DNA of 64,000 nucleotides from Salinimonas marina (GTDB lineage Bacteria > Pseudomonadota > Gammaproteobacteria > Enterobacterales > Alteromonadaceae): contig NZ_CP064795.1 in the NCBI RefSeq assembly GCF_015644725.1, positions 432,501 to 496,500 of the forward strand, written 5' to 3'. How positions within the stretch are numbered: position 1 is the first letter of the stretch; every line of letters starts with the position of its first letter. Made by a program: the position numbers and the translations under genes. Of the stretch, positions 22,526-32,952 are shown one piece after another. The notes beneath the pieces are model-generated. The model worked only from the letters and a program-made list of their open reading frames with translations, was not told where the DNA came from and did no database searches.

Positions 22526-25007
22526 TTAGTTTTCAAGGTATTGCGTATAGAAACGTGAAGCCAGCAGCGCATAATGAGCCCGGGTGATAGTTTCATCAGC
22601 ATTAAATCGTGCCGTTAATGTGGGTGACACCGCAAATGGACCCTGTTCGATACCAAATTCCACATTCACCAGCGACAGGGTAATGGCCAACTGGACATAG
22701 CCTTTCATCTCTGCGGCAATCTCGTCCTGGTCCGCTAGCACAAGCTCTTCGCCACGATAATTCACCACGATATCCCGGTTTGGATCAAAACTGGTAGCAA
22801 GGTCTTGCAGACCCAGCAACTGGACCAGCGCGTAGGCCATATCAGCTTTGTCCATTTTGCCAAAAGGGTCGGCGCTGCCATTCACCGTAGGCAGGATTGG
22901 AGCTTGTTCACGCAAATTATCCTTTAGCGCCCCCCAGAGACTGACACTGACTCGATAAATGCTTTATCAAAACCAGGCAGATTGCCGAGCTCTGGCGCCG
23001 CATCATTTAACAGGTCACGATATTGTCTGACCGCACCGCCCATCACAGCGTACCGGGCAAAGTCCTTACGTTTAAGGCTGGCGTCAGGAAAAAATTTGTT
23101 GTTGTTTAACCCGTCCATCAAGCGCTCACTCACCGCAAACTCAATAGCGCCTTGCTGCGGATGACCCGCGACGTCGTTCAATCCATCAAAGCCACTGCTT
23201 TGTTCAAACGAAACGGTAACATCAAAGGTTTCCGGAATACCCGGCCCATTGGTAACGCCCAGTACATCGGCTTGCACCCCTGATAATGAGGTTAAGCCAT
23301 AGGCGTAAATGCCCCAGGTGCCTGGCTGCGCCGGTGCAGAAACCCGCATTGTCTCACTCAGTACCGGAGTACTCAGGTTGCCAAAATATTCAGTGCCGTC
23401 CGGGGCCACCAATACCAGTTTGGTCAGGTTCGCCAACGTACTGGCAGAGGCTTTGACCAACACGTCGTCAGTACCTACCTCAAATTGTTCAACTTGCGGC
23501 TCACCAACGGGGCATAGAACAGCTCAAATGTTTCGGTGCGCTCACTGGTGGAAACCAGCGCATTGGCGTTGAACATTTTACCCGGCAGGTTATTAACCGT
23601 GGTGGCATGACTCATATCGTAATCCAGTGCCGCGGCCACGGCTGAACGTGCATTCACATAGCCTGCACCCACTTCCCAGCGCTCGTAACCTGGCATATTG
23701 GTGGCGGTTTCCTGCAACAGTTTTTTGATGGTTAGATTATCCAGGGAGGGATTTGCTTCCAGCATCAGCGCAATAATACCCGACACATGCGGGGTCGCCA
23801 TGGAGGTCCCTGAAATCATAGTGTAAAAGGGCAGGTTTTCAGTTTCGATGGCATCCACATCGGCATCGCCGCCGTTGGCAGCCAGGTTGGTGGCGGCCCG
23901 GGTAGAAATAATGTCCACACCCGGCGCTACGATGCTGACTTCGTTATTGTAGGTCCACTGGCTGCCGTCAGGCATGGTGAAGTCGCCGTTTTCACTTTTC
24001 AATCCGCGAGAAGAAAACCCCGCCAGATTGCCAAACTTATCACCGGCACCCACTGAAATTCCCCAAGGTATTTGGGCATACGGGTTGTGTGAGTCTTCAC
24101 CCGGACCCGAGTTACCGGCGGCAAACACACTTAAAATACCCAGCTGATGCGCTTTATAGGTTGCCAGCGAAACCGGTCCTTTGGGCTCATACTTGCCACT
24201 GGAGCCCCAGGAGTTACTGATCACCTTGATGGGGTTGTCGTAGTTGTACAGGTTGTTGATGGCAAAATCGAAGCCACCAATGGTGTCAAGCAGAAACAGC
24301 CCGCCGCCTGAGCCGTAGCCAATCAAATCAGCGTCAGGGGCCGCACCCACATATTTACCTCCGGACATAGCGCCATTACCGGCGATGGTGCCGGCAACAT
24401 GGGTACCGTGACCCGAATTGGTATCGGTATTCACCTGACCGGTAAGTACCATACCGTCAGTCATGCCGGTAATCCCAATGGCAGAAGCGTGGGTGAGCGC
24501 CTGTACATTCTCTACGACCGTATCGCCAAAGAAATGATCCTGGTGCGAAGCATCTACGCCAGAATCATTGACCATAATCGTGACCCCTTTACCCGTGTAG
24601 CTCACCCCATTTCGTTGCTCAAAGTCGCTGGTCTGTAAGTCGGCTACCCCGGTGATCTGGCGGGCATCTGCATTGAAAAATTCTAGTTTGCGGTTAGCAA
24701 ATACCGAACGCACACCCTCAAAAGCAGCAATAGCTTCAATTTGCTGGCGGGTAGCCAGTACCCCGATAATGGGCAGTGATTTGAATTGAACCCCTTCGGT
24801 AATACCTAAATTCAATAGTTGCTGAATCTGTGATTCGGCCAGTGGCGCCATTTGGTCAAAGGTGACCACCGCCATAATTTGCTGGTTTTCGGTCAATGAA
24901 GTCAGCTTGGTGTTCAGCTGCTCACCGATGTAGGCATCAGCCAGTGCGCCGCTGGCGGGGATACTTAACATTGCTGCAGTAAGAGTGGATAAGGCAAATT
25001 TTTTCAT
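22526..25007 (-). CDS. Secreted subtilisin-like (S8) serine protease 2 (two apparent frameshifts)
   Basis: A paralogue of the protease at 13645. It has signal peptide MKKFALSTLTAAMLSIPASGALA, an I9-like propeptide, and an S8 triad in MVNDSGVDAS (Asp), NSGHGTHVAG (His) and MISGTSMATPHVSG (Ser). A beta-rich region and SLH-like C-terminal repeats follow. The ATG at 25007 is preceded by ggagttctac; upstream in-frame starts are weaker. Frame breaks occur at the G/C runs near 23509–23512 and 22930–22935. One added base at each restores FYAPVGEPQVEQFEVG and SVSGGALKDNLREQ, giving about 827 aa. An operator-like palindrome lies 95 bp upstream. Confidence 0.85.
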
Positions 25008-25102
25008 GTAGAACTCCATGGAGATTCGCATCAGATAGTAGGTACTGATTGCAATGATGAATAATTGACCCGTCCAATATGCGCTTTTTAAACAAGGGTC
25101 GG

Positions 25103-25122
25103 CTATAGGGGGATCTCCCTAT
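25103..25122 (-). promoter_or_regulatory. Palindromic operator, copy 3
   Basis: Read on the minus strand: ATAGGGAGATCCCCCTATAG. The half-site CCCCCTATAG is identical to copy 1 and points towards the gene, as in the other two copies. It ends 95 bp upstream of the protease 2 start, 41 bp further than in copies 1 and 2. Confidence 0.65.
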
Positions 25123-25223
25123 CTTTAACCCGGTGTTTACATCTTTTGCTCAGCGTCACTTGTACTCATCACACCGGAGCCACAGACGGGGTCTGTTACC
25201 ACATTTTATAAAAGGAAAACTAC

Positions 25224-26273
25224 ATGAAATATTTACCGTTAGGCACAAGCAAGTTAAAGGTGTCTGATGTGTGTCTGGGTACCATGACCTGGGGATCCAG
25301 AATTCTCAGCACGACGCAGATGAACAGATGGCCATGGCACTGGCGGCAGGTGTCAATTTTCTGGATACTGCCGAGATGTATCCGGTGCCGCCAAATAAGG
25401 AGACCTATGCAGATACCGAGCGACTGTTAGGAAACTGGCTAGGAAACCATGCCGGCCGGCGTCAGGATCTTATCGTCATGACCAAAATTGTGGGCAACGG
25501 TGTGAGCTGGATTCGGGAGGGACAGAATATTTCCGGCCACGCGATAGGTCAGGCTATTGAGGACTCGCTGAAACGTCTGCAAACCGATTATATTGATGTC
25601 TATCAGCTGCACTGGCCGAATCGAACCACCCCACATTTTGGTAAACACTGGCCAGGAATGACCCACCCGCAGGACATCAATCGGGAGCAGGAACTGGCCG
25701 GGATGCGGGATATACTGCTGGGCCTGGATACGGCTATGCAGGCAGGAAAAATTCGGCACTGGGCTTATCCGATGACACGCCCTGGGGATCCATACCTTTT
25801 TACGCCTGTGTGATGAGATGGGGGTAGCCCGCCCGGTGTCCATCCAAAATGAATTCAGTCTGCTGCACATCAAAGATTGGCCGTACCTGATAGAAATGTG
25901 CGCGTTAGAAAATATTGCTTATTTACCCTGGTCGCCGCTGGCCACGGGCATGCTGACCGGCAAGTATCTGAATGAGGCGCGCCCCCACGGCTCCCGGTGG
26001 ACCTACACTCAGCGACAGGGGTTATTTCGAAATCAGCCGATGGCGCAGCAGGCCACGCAGGCATATGTTGATCTTGCGCGGGAGTTGTCCATGACGCCGG
26101 CCCAGCTTGCCCTGGCCTGGTGCCGGCAGGTACCGGGCGTAACGTCGACGATTATCGGTGCTACCAGCCTCACGCAGCTGCAGGAGAATCTGCAGGCCTT
26201 TGAAGCACCCCTGACCGAGGAGGCGCTGATAGCAGTGGATAAGGTACTGCGTCAGTATCCGGTGGGGTTTTAA
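25224..26273 (+). CDS. Aldo/keto reductase, Tas-like (three apparent frameshifts)
   Basis: An NADP(H)-dependent aldo-keto reductase of the Tas (YgdS) type. It shows MKYLPLGTSKLKVSDVCLGTMTWG, the catalytic-Tyr segment FLDTAEMYPVPP, SLKRLQTDYIDVYQLHWP and the C-terminal cofactor loop STIIGATSLTQLQENL. Bases are missing at GGGG 25291–25294, at GGGC near 25761–25764, and at GGGG 25784–25787. Adding one base to each gives one continuous protein of about 350 aa (restoring TWGIQNSQHDADEQ and HWALSDDTPWGIHTFLRLCDEMG). The start follows aaaggaaaactac. Physiological substrate unknown. Confidence 0.85.
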
Positions 26274-26304
26274 TCCTTAGGTATCGTAACAGTGGTTTGT
26301 TAAT

Positions 26305-26332
26305 AAAAAAGACGGCCAGGGCCGTCTTTTTT
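26305..26332. terminator. Bidirectional Rho-independent terminator
   Basis: AAAAAAGACGGC-cagg-GCCGTCTTTTTT, a perfect hairpin with A and T tails, between the convergent reductase and porin genes. Confidence 0.9.
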
Positions 26333-26348
26333 GAATTAAGCGTTTTGC

Positions 26349-27512
26349 TTAAAAGGCATACTTTGCTGAGAACTGCACCCGGTTCATATCCCCTTCCAAG
26401 CCGCTTTCAACTTCGCGCTTGGCAAACGCATATTCGGCACCAAAGGTAAGCGCGGAGACCGGCGAGTACAAATAGTTAATCCGGGTACTATAGGTGCTTT
26501 TGGTGGCTTGAGGGCCGGTTAATGCCACCGGGTTGTCAACTTCCAGCGCGGCAAATATAACCGAACTTCGGGCTTTATCGCTCCACAGGTGTCGATAGGC
26601 AATCGAGTAACCATAAGAATCAATTGCTTCTAATTGATTATTTTTCTGCGGATTAACGGCTACGCCCGTGGCGGCATTTACTGCCATATATCGGCCCATT
26701 CCAGAGCCGGCATTAAACGACATCCGCAGATCATCGCCGTTAACAAAGTTTAATTTGCCAGAGACCGCCATACCATAGCCAATCTCATCTTCATCCACAT
26801 CCATGCCATTGTCATAAGATAGCTGGCGCAGCATGCCCGCCACCTTTATATGGCCCCAGTCCTTGCGTACTTTGTATGCGCCAATCAGGTCCGGCACGAC
26901 ATTATCATCGGCGGTTTCGCGCGAACCGATATTGTCAGTAGCTATGGTGGCTTCAGGGTTTTCCAATGCTACCTGAAAGCCGCCTTTGGAATAGCGAACC
27001 ATTGTTTGACGGTTGAAGATCACCCCATCGGCTGCCCCAACAAAATCCAGTGACTCAGGTAGAATTGAGACATCCATAAAGGTGGACCAGGTCTGACCAA
27101 TCAGCCAGTCCTGATACTCAAGAAAGGCATGGCGGATTCTGGGGGTATAAGAGTTACTCACCCGCTCATCACCGCCTCCGGTTACGATGAAGTCGAGTTC
27201 CAGTACGCCCTTAATGCTGTCGCCCTGGCTGGTAGGGGAGTTGGTAGTGATTCGAAACCGGGACTGGCGAATATGAGCATCAAGCTGAGTACCTTCATCA
27301 TTGCCGTCAACCGGCGTTAAAGATGGGATATAAAAGTCGCGTCCCACGCTGCCAGAGGGCAGCGAGCCATCCGAATAATCAGTCACTATGGCGTCGGCTT
27401 TGATATAGCCAGAAAATTTAAATTGCGTGTCTGCAATGTTTTGCGCCGAAGCACTGAAGCCGGCAGAAAAAAGCGCACAGAGGACGGCGGTTTTTTTCAC
27501 TGTGTGTTTCAT
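26349..27512 (-). CDS. DcaP-like outer-membrane porin
   Basis: A 387-aa outer-membrane beta-barrel protein. Its signal peptide is MKHTVKKTAVLCALFSAGFSASA. The first strand KFSGYIKADAIVTDYSDGS, the RIRHAFLEY...LIGQTWSTF block and the terminal aromatic FSAKYAF are typical of DcaP-like porins, which pass small negatively charged metabolites. It is divergent from acs across a 261-bp intergenic region containing repeated TCTTACCC elements. Co-control with acetate metabolism is therefore possible, for example as a route for carboxylates (inference). Confidence 0.85.
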   Translation of the reverse strand: MKHTVKKTAVLCALFSAGFSASAQNIADTQFKFSGYIKADAIVTDYSDGSLPSGSVGRDFYIPSLTPVDGNDEGTQLDAHIRQSRFRITTNSPTSQGDSIKGVLELDFIVTGGGDERVSNSYTPRIRHAFLEYQDWLIGQTWSTFMDVSILPESLDFVGAADGVIFNRQTMVRYSKGGFQVALENPEATIATDNIGSRETADDNVVPDLIGAYKVRKDWGHIKVAGMLRQLSYDNGMDVDEDEIGYGMAVSGKLNFVNGDDLRMSFNAGSGMGRYMAVNAATGVAVNPQKNNQLEAIDSYGYSIAYRHLWSDKARSSVIFAALEVDNPVALTGPQATKSTYSTRINYLYSPVSALTFGAEYAFAKREVESGLEGDMNRVQFSAKYAF

Positions 27513-27603
27513 TGGTCGTTCCCGTCTTTATTGTGGAAGTAAAGGCTGTGTAACTATAATGTGAATGCGTGTAGAGTGAATCACATAAAGAAAATATTAA
27601 ATA

Positions 27604-27636
27604 GGGTTCTTACCCGATAAGACTAAAGTCTTACCC
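27604..27636 (+). promoter_or_regulatory. Tandem TCTTACCC elements upstream of acs
   Basis: TCTTACCC occurs at 27608–27615 and 27629–27636, spaced exactly 21 bp (two helical turns). The first also forms an inverted repeat GGGT-TCTT-ACCC. The sites lie ~140 bp upstream of acs and ~100 bp upstream of the divergent porin. They are candidate binding sites for the CrbR-like regulator encoded after acs; this has not been demonstrated here. Confidence 0.45.
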
Positions 27637-27773
27637 TTAGATCGAACGGCGCACATCATACATGGCGTTAGCAGATTGTTAAGACCAAAGTCGCATTTTG
27701 CTTTAATCGTTAAGCGTTACATTGAAGTATCTGTATCAACCACTTATCTAATTCGTACTTCGGAGGGGCACCA

Positions 27774-29718
27774 ATGACGGCCAGCAAGACGTATCCAATA
27801 CCTGAACAGGTTAAACAAACGACCCACATTACTTCAGAAAAATACCAGCAAATGTATCAGGCATCGGTAACTGACCCCTCTGCATTCTGGGCAGCACAGA
27901 CCGACTTTCTTGACTGGTATAAAACACCGCAAAAAAGTCAGAATACAAAATTTACCAAAGACGAAGTGTCGATTAAGTGGTTCGAAGATGGTGTTCTAAA
28001 TGCCAGCTACAACTGTATAGACCGTCACCTGGCGGACAATGGCAAAAAGACGGCGCTATACTGGGAAGGGGACAACCCCGAAGACAGCGAAGAAATCTCC
28101 TATCAGCAGTTACATTACGAAGTCTGTAAGCTGGCCAATGGGCTGAAAAAACTGGGTGTCGAAAAAGGCGACCGGGTAGCGATCTATATGCCTATGGTGC
28201 CCCAGGCGGCCTACGCCATGCTGGCCTGTGCTCGCATCGGCGCAGTCCACTCGGTCATCTTTGGTGGTTTTTCTCCCAATGCGATTGCCGATCGGATCAA
28301 TGACAGCAGCGCCAAAGTCGTCATAACCTGCGATGAAGGGCGCCGTGGCGGCCGCAGTGTGCCCTGAAACAAAATGTAGACAAAGCATTGAGCGATAATG
28401 CCTGTCCTTCTATCACCAATGTGGTGGTGCATCAGCTGACCCATGGTGATATCGACTGGAATGATTCGCTGGACATCGCCTGGGATACCCTGGTGGATGA
28501 TTGTTCAGGCCAGTGCGAACCGGAGCCGATGAACGCCGAAGATCCGTTATTCATTCTTTACACCTCGGGCTCTACCGGCACCCCTAAAGGCGTGGTACAC
28601 ACCACCGGCGGCTATTTGCTGTACACCGCTTTGACCTTTAAGTATGTCTTTGATTATCAGCCTGAGGATGTGTACTGGTGTTCAGCCGATGTGGGCTGGG
28701 TTACCGGCCACAGTTATATGGTTTACGGACCACTGGCCAATGGCGCTTCCCAGGTATTCTTTGAAGGTGTGCCTACCTATCCCGATGTGCGTCGTATTGC
28801 TCAGGTTATTGAAAAGTATAAGGTGAATAGTTTTTACACCGCCCCACTGCCATTCGCGCGTTGATGGCCCACGGTGATAAACCCGCCGAAGGCTGCGATC
28901 TGTCTTCACTCAAAGTTCTGGGCACCGTCGGCGAGCCGATAAACCCCGAAGCCTGGGAGTGGTATTACCGGGTCATTGGTCAGAGTCGCTGTCCAATCAT
29001 GGACACCTGGTGGCAAACCGAAACCGGCGGACACATGATCACGCCATTGCCTGGTGCTACCGAGTTAAAGCCAGGCTCGGCGACGCGTCCGTTCTTCGGT
29101 ATTCAGCCGGCGCTGTTTGATCCTGAAGGCAACGATATGCAGGGCGAAGCCGAAGGCAATCTGGTCATCAAAGACAGCTGGCCAGGCCAGGCAAGAACCG
29201 TTTATGGCGACCACGAGCGCTTTATTAATACCTATTTCAGTGCCTATGAAGGCGTGTATTTCACGGGCGATGGCGCACGCCGGGACGAGGACGGTTTTTT
29301 CTGGATCACCGGCCGGGTGGACGATGTACTAAACGTTTCGGGCCACCGCTTAGGCACGGCCGAGATTGAAAGCGCGATGGTGGCTCATAGTAAGGTGGCT
29401 GAGGCGGCGGTAGTGGGCTTTCCACACGATATTAAAGGGCAGGGTATATATGTTTATGTCACGCCTAACGACGGGGTTGAACCTGATGAAGCGCTTACCC
29501 AGGAGTTGCGTGACTGGGTGCGTAGTGAGTTAAGCCCGATTGCGACCCCGGATATGATTCAGTGGTCGGAAGGCTTGCCTAAAACCCGTTCGGGTAAAAT
29601 CATGCGTCGTATCCTGCGTAAGATTGCGGCGAATGAGCATGATCAATTAGGAGATACATCAACATTGGCGGACCCGTCAGTTGTTGATACACTGATTGAG
29701 CAAAGGCTAAATAAATAA
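27774..29718 (+). CDS. acs: Acetyl-CoA synthetase (two apparent frameshifts)
   Basis: Converts acetate, ATP and CoA to acetyl-CoA through acetyl-AMP, the high-affinity acetate-scavenging route. Motifs: [11 protein letters not shown] (adenylate-forming P-loop), [23 protein letters not shown], and the C-terminal [11 protein letters not shown] whose Lys is the acetylation-regulated residue. Start ATG follows tcggagggg. One C is missing at 28362–28364 (restores [15 protein letters not shown]) and one at 28842–28845 (restores [14 protein letters not shown]). Corrected length is about 648 aa, normal for Acs. It is followed after 10 bp by the CrbR-like regulator. Confidence 0.93.
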
Positions 29719-29728
29719 CGGAGTATCC

Positions 29729-30379
29729 ATGGTAACGCTGCTCATCGCTGATGATCATCCCTTATATCGCGATGCGTTACGTGGGGCATTATCGATGTCA
29801 TTGCCTGACCTCACTCTGCTTGAGGCCGGCGATTTGCTAGGTACCGTTGAGGTCCTGCAACATCATGATGTCGATTTGTTATTGCTGGATTTGCATATGC
29901 CTGGCAGTCACGATTTATTCGGGCTGCTGCATGTGCGCAGCCGTTTTCCTGAGCTGCCGGTGGCGATAGTGTCGGGCACCGAAGATCCGGCTCTTATTTC
30001 TAAAATTGTCAGTGCCGGTGCATCAGGCTTTATTCCAAAGACGGCCAGCGCTGAAGATATTGGGGCTGCGGTACAGGCCATTCTTGATGGGGATATCTGG
30101 CTGCCAGACACCATCAGTCAGGAAGTTGAGCAAATTGATGAGGCCTTTGCTGCCTTAGCTGACAAAGTATCCAGCCTTACCCCTTCCCAATATAAAGTGC
30201 TGTGCTATATGCGTGATGGGCTGCTGAATAAGCAGATTGGTTATAACCTGGATATTGCCGAGGCCACGGTAAAAGCGCACGTGACCGCGATATTTAAAAA
30301 GCTTGGCATTAATAATCGGACCCAGGCGGTGTTGATTGCCTCTCAGTTGGAGCTGGAACCCCCGGTCACCAAATCCTGA
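29729..30379 (+). CDS. crbR: CrbR-like response regulator (acetate switch)
   Basis: A 216-aa LuxR-type response regulator. The receiver domain has DD (8–9), phospho-acceptor Asp54 (LLLDLHMPG) and Lys in FIPKT. The C-terminal HTH is LTPSQYKVLCYMRDGLLNKQIGYNLDIAEATVKAHVTAIFKKL. It lies 10 bp after acs, and an SSS-type hybrid kinase matching CrbS is at 32953–36374. In Vibrio and Pseudomonas CrbS/CrbR (MxtR/ErdR) activate acs. The assignment is from family plus context. Confidence 0.85.
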   Translation: MVTLLIADDHPLYRDALRGALSMSLPDLTLLEAGDLLGTVEVLQHHDVDLLLLDLHMPGSHDLFGLLHVRSRFPELPVAIVSGTEDPALISKIVSAGASGFIPKTASAEDIGAAVQAILDGDIWLPDTISQEVEQIDEAFAALADKVSSLTPSQYKVLCYMRDGLLNKQIGYNLDIAEATVKAHVTAIFKKLGINNRTQAVLIASQLELEPPVTKS

Positions 30380-30385
30380 CGGCGC

Positions 30386-30823
30386 TTATCGGGCCAGCAG
30401 GTACTCCATTTCTGGGTCCACAATCAGTCGGCCTGCCATGGCTTCACGGCCTAACAACATTAAATAGGTCATTTCAGACCGGTCAGTAAGGGTCAGCTGA
30501 ATATCCCAGCGCTCGCCTCCCAGCACAATGGGCGTGGTTATAACATACCGGCGTTCCAGCGTGGCGGTAGAGCTCTTTACCCGTTTTTTCGTCAATACCG
30601 GGGCCTTGCGTCGTATTACCCGGCTGACATTGTGGATGTCCGGGTGAATATCGAAACTGACCCACAGATCGCCGTCCTGGTCGAATTCTTCCAGGTTATC
30701 CACATGCAGTGAGGAAGTAGCCGCGCCTGTATCTACGCGAATATGCAGCGCTTCGATAGCCAGTGCCGGCAGGTCGCATTGCTCCAAAGCGCCCACCAGT
30801 TGTTTAGAATGTGTCTGTGTCAT
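30386..30823 (-). CDS. RimK-associated putative ATP-dependent zinc protease
   Basis: A 145-aa retropepsin-like-fold protein of the Zn_protease family (PF05618 type). The signature is VDTGAATSSLHV (about 31–42), followed by the basic strand VLTKKRVKSS and a conserved LTDRSEMTYLMLLGREAM. Family members are found beside rimK, and in Pseudomonas a member of the rim operon takes part in RpsF glutamylation control. Here it is third in a tight minus-strand operon: rimK, 5 bp, deacylase-like gene, 6 bp, this gene. It meets crbR tail to tail with only 6 bp between stops. Confidence 0.85.
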   Translation of the reverse strand: MTQTHSKQLVGALEQCDLPALAIEALHIRVDTGAATSSLHVDNLEEFDQDGDLWVSFDIHPDIHNVSRVIRRKAPVLTKKRVKSSTATLERRYVITTPIVLGGERWDIQLTLTDRSEMTYLMLLGREAMAGRLIVDPEMEYLLAR

Positions 30824-30829
30824 GCTGGT

Positions 30830-31855
30830 TTACTCCCCAGTGGGTGTTTCACCCAAAACCAAGTTATCTTGCAGTAGTTCCACATGTTCGGCCACCGACT
30901 CGGCCTTTTTAAAGTAAGCAATGTGGTAAACCGCTTCGCCTTCCTGCGCCAGCGGGATATTCTGTTTGCCGATAATGACCCCTTCAGCCGGACTGATAAT
31001 TTCAGTCTGAATATCACCAAATGGGTCGGCAATGACTGCCAGTTTATCGCCTTTTCCCACAAAGTCGCCTAACTGTGCCCGGTGGGTAATAAAGCCACTT
31101 TCAGGCGCTCGAATCCAGCCGCTTTCACGGGCAATAAAGCGCTTGATATCATGGCCGGTATGCTTACGCTTGTTGAGCATGCCCAAATGGCGCATGGTGC
31201 TGATAATACCCCGCAACCCCGCCCGGATGGAAAACTCATCATAACGTAGTGCCTGTCCAGCTTCATACAGCATCATTTTTATACCGGCTTCACTGGCCGC
31301 CTGCCGCAACGAACCATCCCGAATGTTGGCATTGAGTAACACCGGCACGCCAAATGCCTTGGCCATCTCCAGAACTTCCGGGTCATCCAGGTTTGCCCGA
31401 ATTTGCGGTAAATTACTGCGATGAATGGCGCCGGTATGTAAATCTATGCCCACATCACATTTAGACACTACCTCGGTGAAAAACAACTGCGCCAGGCGGC
31501 CGGCCAGTGAGCCTTTTTTACTGCCCGGGAAACTCCGGTTCAAATCGCGCCGGTCGGGCAAGTAACGTGACTGATTCAATACGCCATACACATTGACCAT
31601 TGGCACCGCAACCAGCGTACCCCGTAGCCGCTCAATTGACTTTGAGCGAATCAGACGCGCCACAATCTCGATGCCATTTAACTCATCACCATGAATTGCT
31701 GCCGAGACAAACAGGGTCGGACCCGGGCGCTTGCCGCGCTTAACATACACCGGAATACCCATTTGGGTGGCGGTGTATAAGGGCGGCATTTTCAGCTCAA
31801 TACGTGCGGTTTCACCCAGTGCGATAGATTTACCGCCAATCACAAATTCGTTCAT
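30830..31855 (-). CDS. Succinylglutamate desuccinylase/aspartoacylase-family protein
   Basis: A 341-aa zinc carboxypeptidase-like (M14) protein. Zinc-ligand motifs: SAAIHGDELNGIE (His and Glu) and DLHTGAIHRSNLPQ (His). The substrate-Arg region is RYLPDRRDLNRSFPG, and the C-terminal barrel ends EGEAVYHIAYF. It is translated from an ATG 5 bp after rimK. In rimK clusters such proteins are thought to act on the glutamate tail or a related amide, but the real substrate cannot be told from sequence. Confidence 0.85.
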   Translation of the reverse strand: MNEFVIGGKSIALGETARIELKMPPLYTATQMGIPVYVKRGKRPGPTLFVSAAIHGDELNGIEIVARLIRSKSIERLRGTLVAVPMVNVYGVLNQSRYLPDRRDLNRSFPGSKKGSLAGRLAQLFFTEVVSKCDVGIDLHTGAIHRSNLPQIRANLDDPEVLEMAKAFGVPVLLNANIRDGSLRQAASEAGIKMMLYEAGQALRYDEFSIRAGLRGIISTMRHLGMLNKRKHTGHDIKRFIARESGWIRAPESGFITHRAQLGDFVGKGDKLAVIADPFGDIQTEIISPAEGVIIGKQNIPLAQEGEAVYHIAYFKKAESVAEHVELLQDNLVLGETPTGE

Positions 31856-31860
31856 TCAGC

Positions 31861-32766
31861 TTAACCTTTGCCGCGAGTTTTGGTTTTATGAGCTGCCGCA
31901 TTTTTTTCAATAAACTCAATGACGATGCCTGCTACATCTTTGCTGGTGGCCGACTCGATGCCTTCCAGCCCGGGGGACGAGTTTACTTCCATCACCACCG
32001 GACCATTAACAGCACGCAGAATATCCACGCCGCAGCAATTCAGGCCCATGGTACGGGCGGCATCAATGGCGCATTTACGCTCGGCCGGCGACAGCCGGGT
32101 TAAACTGGCCGACCCGCCGCGATGCAGGTTTGAACGAAACTCACCCGGGGCCGCCTGGCGTTTCATGGCCGCCACTACCTTGTCGCCTACCACAAAGCAA
32201 CGGATGTCTGAGCCACCCGCCTCTTTGATGTATTCCTGCACCAAAATACTGGCATTCAGACCCATAAATGCCTCAATAATAGACTCTGCCGCCTTTTGGG
32301 TTTCGGCCAGTACCACGCCAATGCCCTGAGTCCCTTCAAGCAGTTTGATCACCACTGGCGCACCGCCGACATTTTTAATCAGATCATCGATTTTGTCCGG
32401 GTGATGGGCAAAGCCGGTGCGCGGCATACCGATGCCTTTACGGGATAATAGCTGCAATGAGCGCAGTTTATCCCGGGAGCGGCTGATGGCCACTGATTCA
32501 TTGATGCTGTACGTGCCCATCATTTCAAACTGACGTACCACCGAGGTGCCGTAAAAGCTGACCGAAGCGCCAATACGAGGAATTACCGCATCATAACGCG
32601 GCAGGCGTTTACCCTTGTAACGTACCGATGGATTTGAGCTGGTGATGTCCATGTAACAATGCATGGTATCGATAACATCGACTTCATGACCGCGGGCAAT
32701 ACCGGCTTCCTGAAGACGTCGGGTAGAGTAGAGGCGCGGATTACGGGATAAAATAGCGATGCGCAT
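31861..32766 (-). CDS. rimK: Ribosomal protein S6–L-glutamate ligase RimK
   Basis: An ATP-grasp ligase (301 aa) adding glutamates to the C-terminus of ribosomal protein S6; E. coli RimK also makes poly-alpha-glutamate. Motifs: N-terminal [11 protein letters not shown] and [13 protein letters not shown]-grasp [41 protein letters not shown]; metal-binding [12 protein letters not shown]. It is first in a three-gene operon with a deacylase-like gene and a zinc-protease-like gene. This cassette sits between crbR and crbS. Confidence 0.95.
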   Translation of the reverse strand: MRIAILSRNPRLYSTRRLQEAGIARGHEVDVIDTMHCYMDITSSNPSVRYKGKRLPRYDAVIPRIGASVSFYGTSVVRQFEMMGTYSINESVAISRSRDKLRSLQLLSRKGIGMPRTGFAHHPDKIDDLIKNVGGAPVVIKLLEGTQGIGVVLAETQKAAESIIEAFMGLNASILVQEYIKEAGGSDIRCFVVGDKVVAAMKRQAAPGEFRSNLHRGGSASLTRLSPAERKCAIDAARTMGLNCCGVDILRAVNGPVVMEVNSSPGLEGIESATSKDVAGIVIEFIEKNAAAHKTKTRGKG

Positions 32767-32952
32767 GAGTTAGCGTCCTATTAAGAAAAAAAGCGCAGCC
32801 ACGGCCGTGGGGTGCTGCTGCGTTGAGCAATATCTACGCTATCATAAACAAGGACAGGGCGGTACGCTTACACAAATTATGATGGCAACGAGCAAAAAAT
32901 CTATTTGCGTTAATAAAGTGAATCAGCATTCGCTAACCCGGTAGGGCAGGGG

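Noticed and set aside
25224..26273. Three separate short genes, or a pseudogene, for the aldo/keto reductase
   Set aside because: Adding single bases at three G runs restores one full-length Tas-like protein, and the same error type recurs in many genes of the window.
27560..27583. CRP-like site (TGTAG-N6-TCACA) upstream of acs
   Set aside because: Only 8 of 10 core positions match and the two mismatches fall in one half-site. It is too weak to list as a feature.
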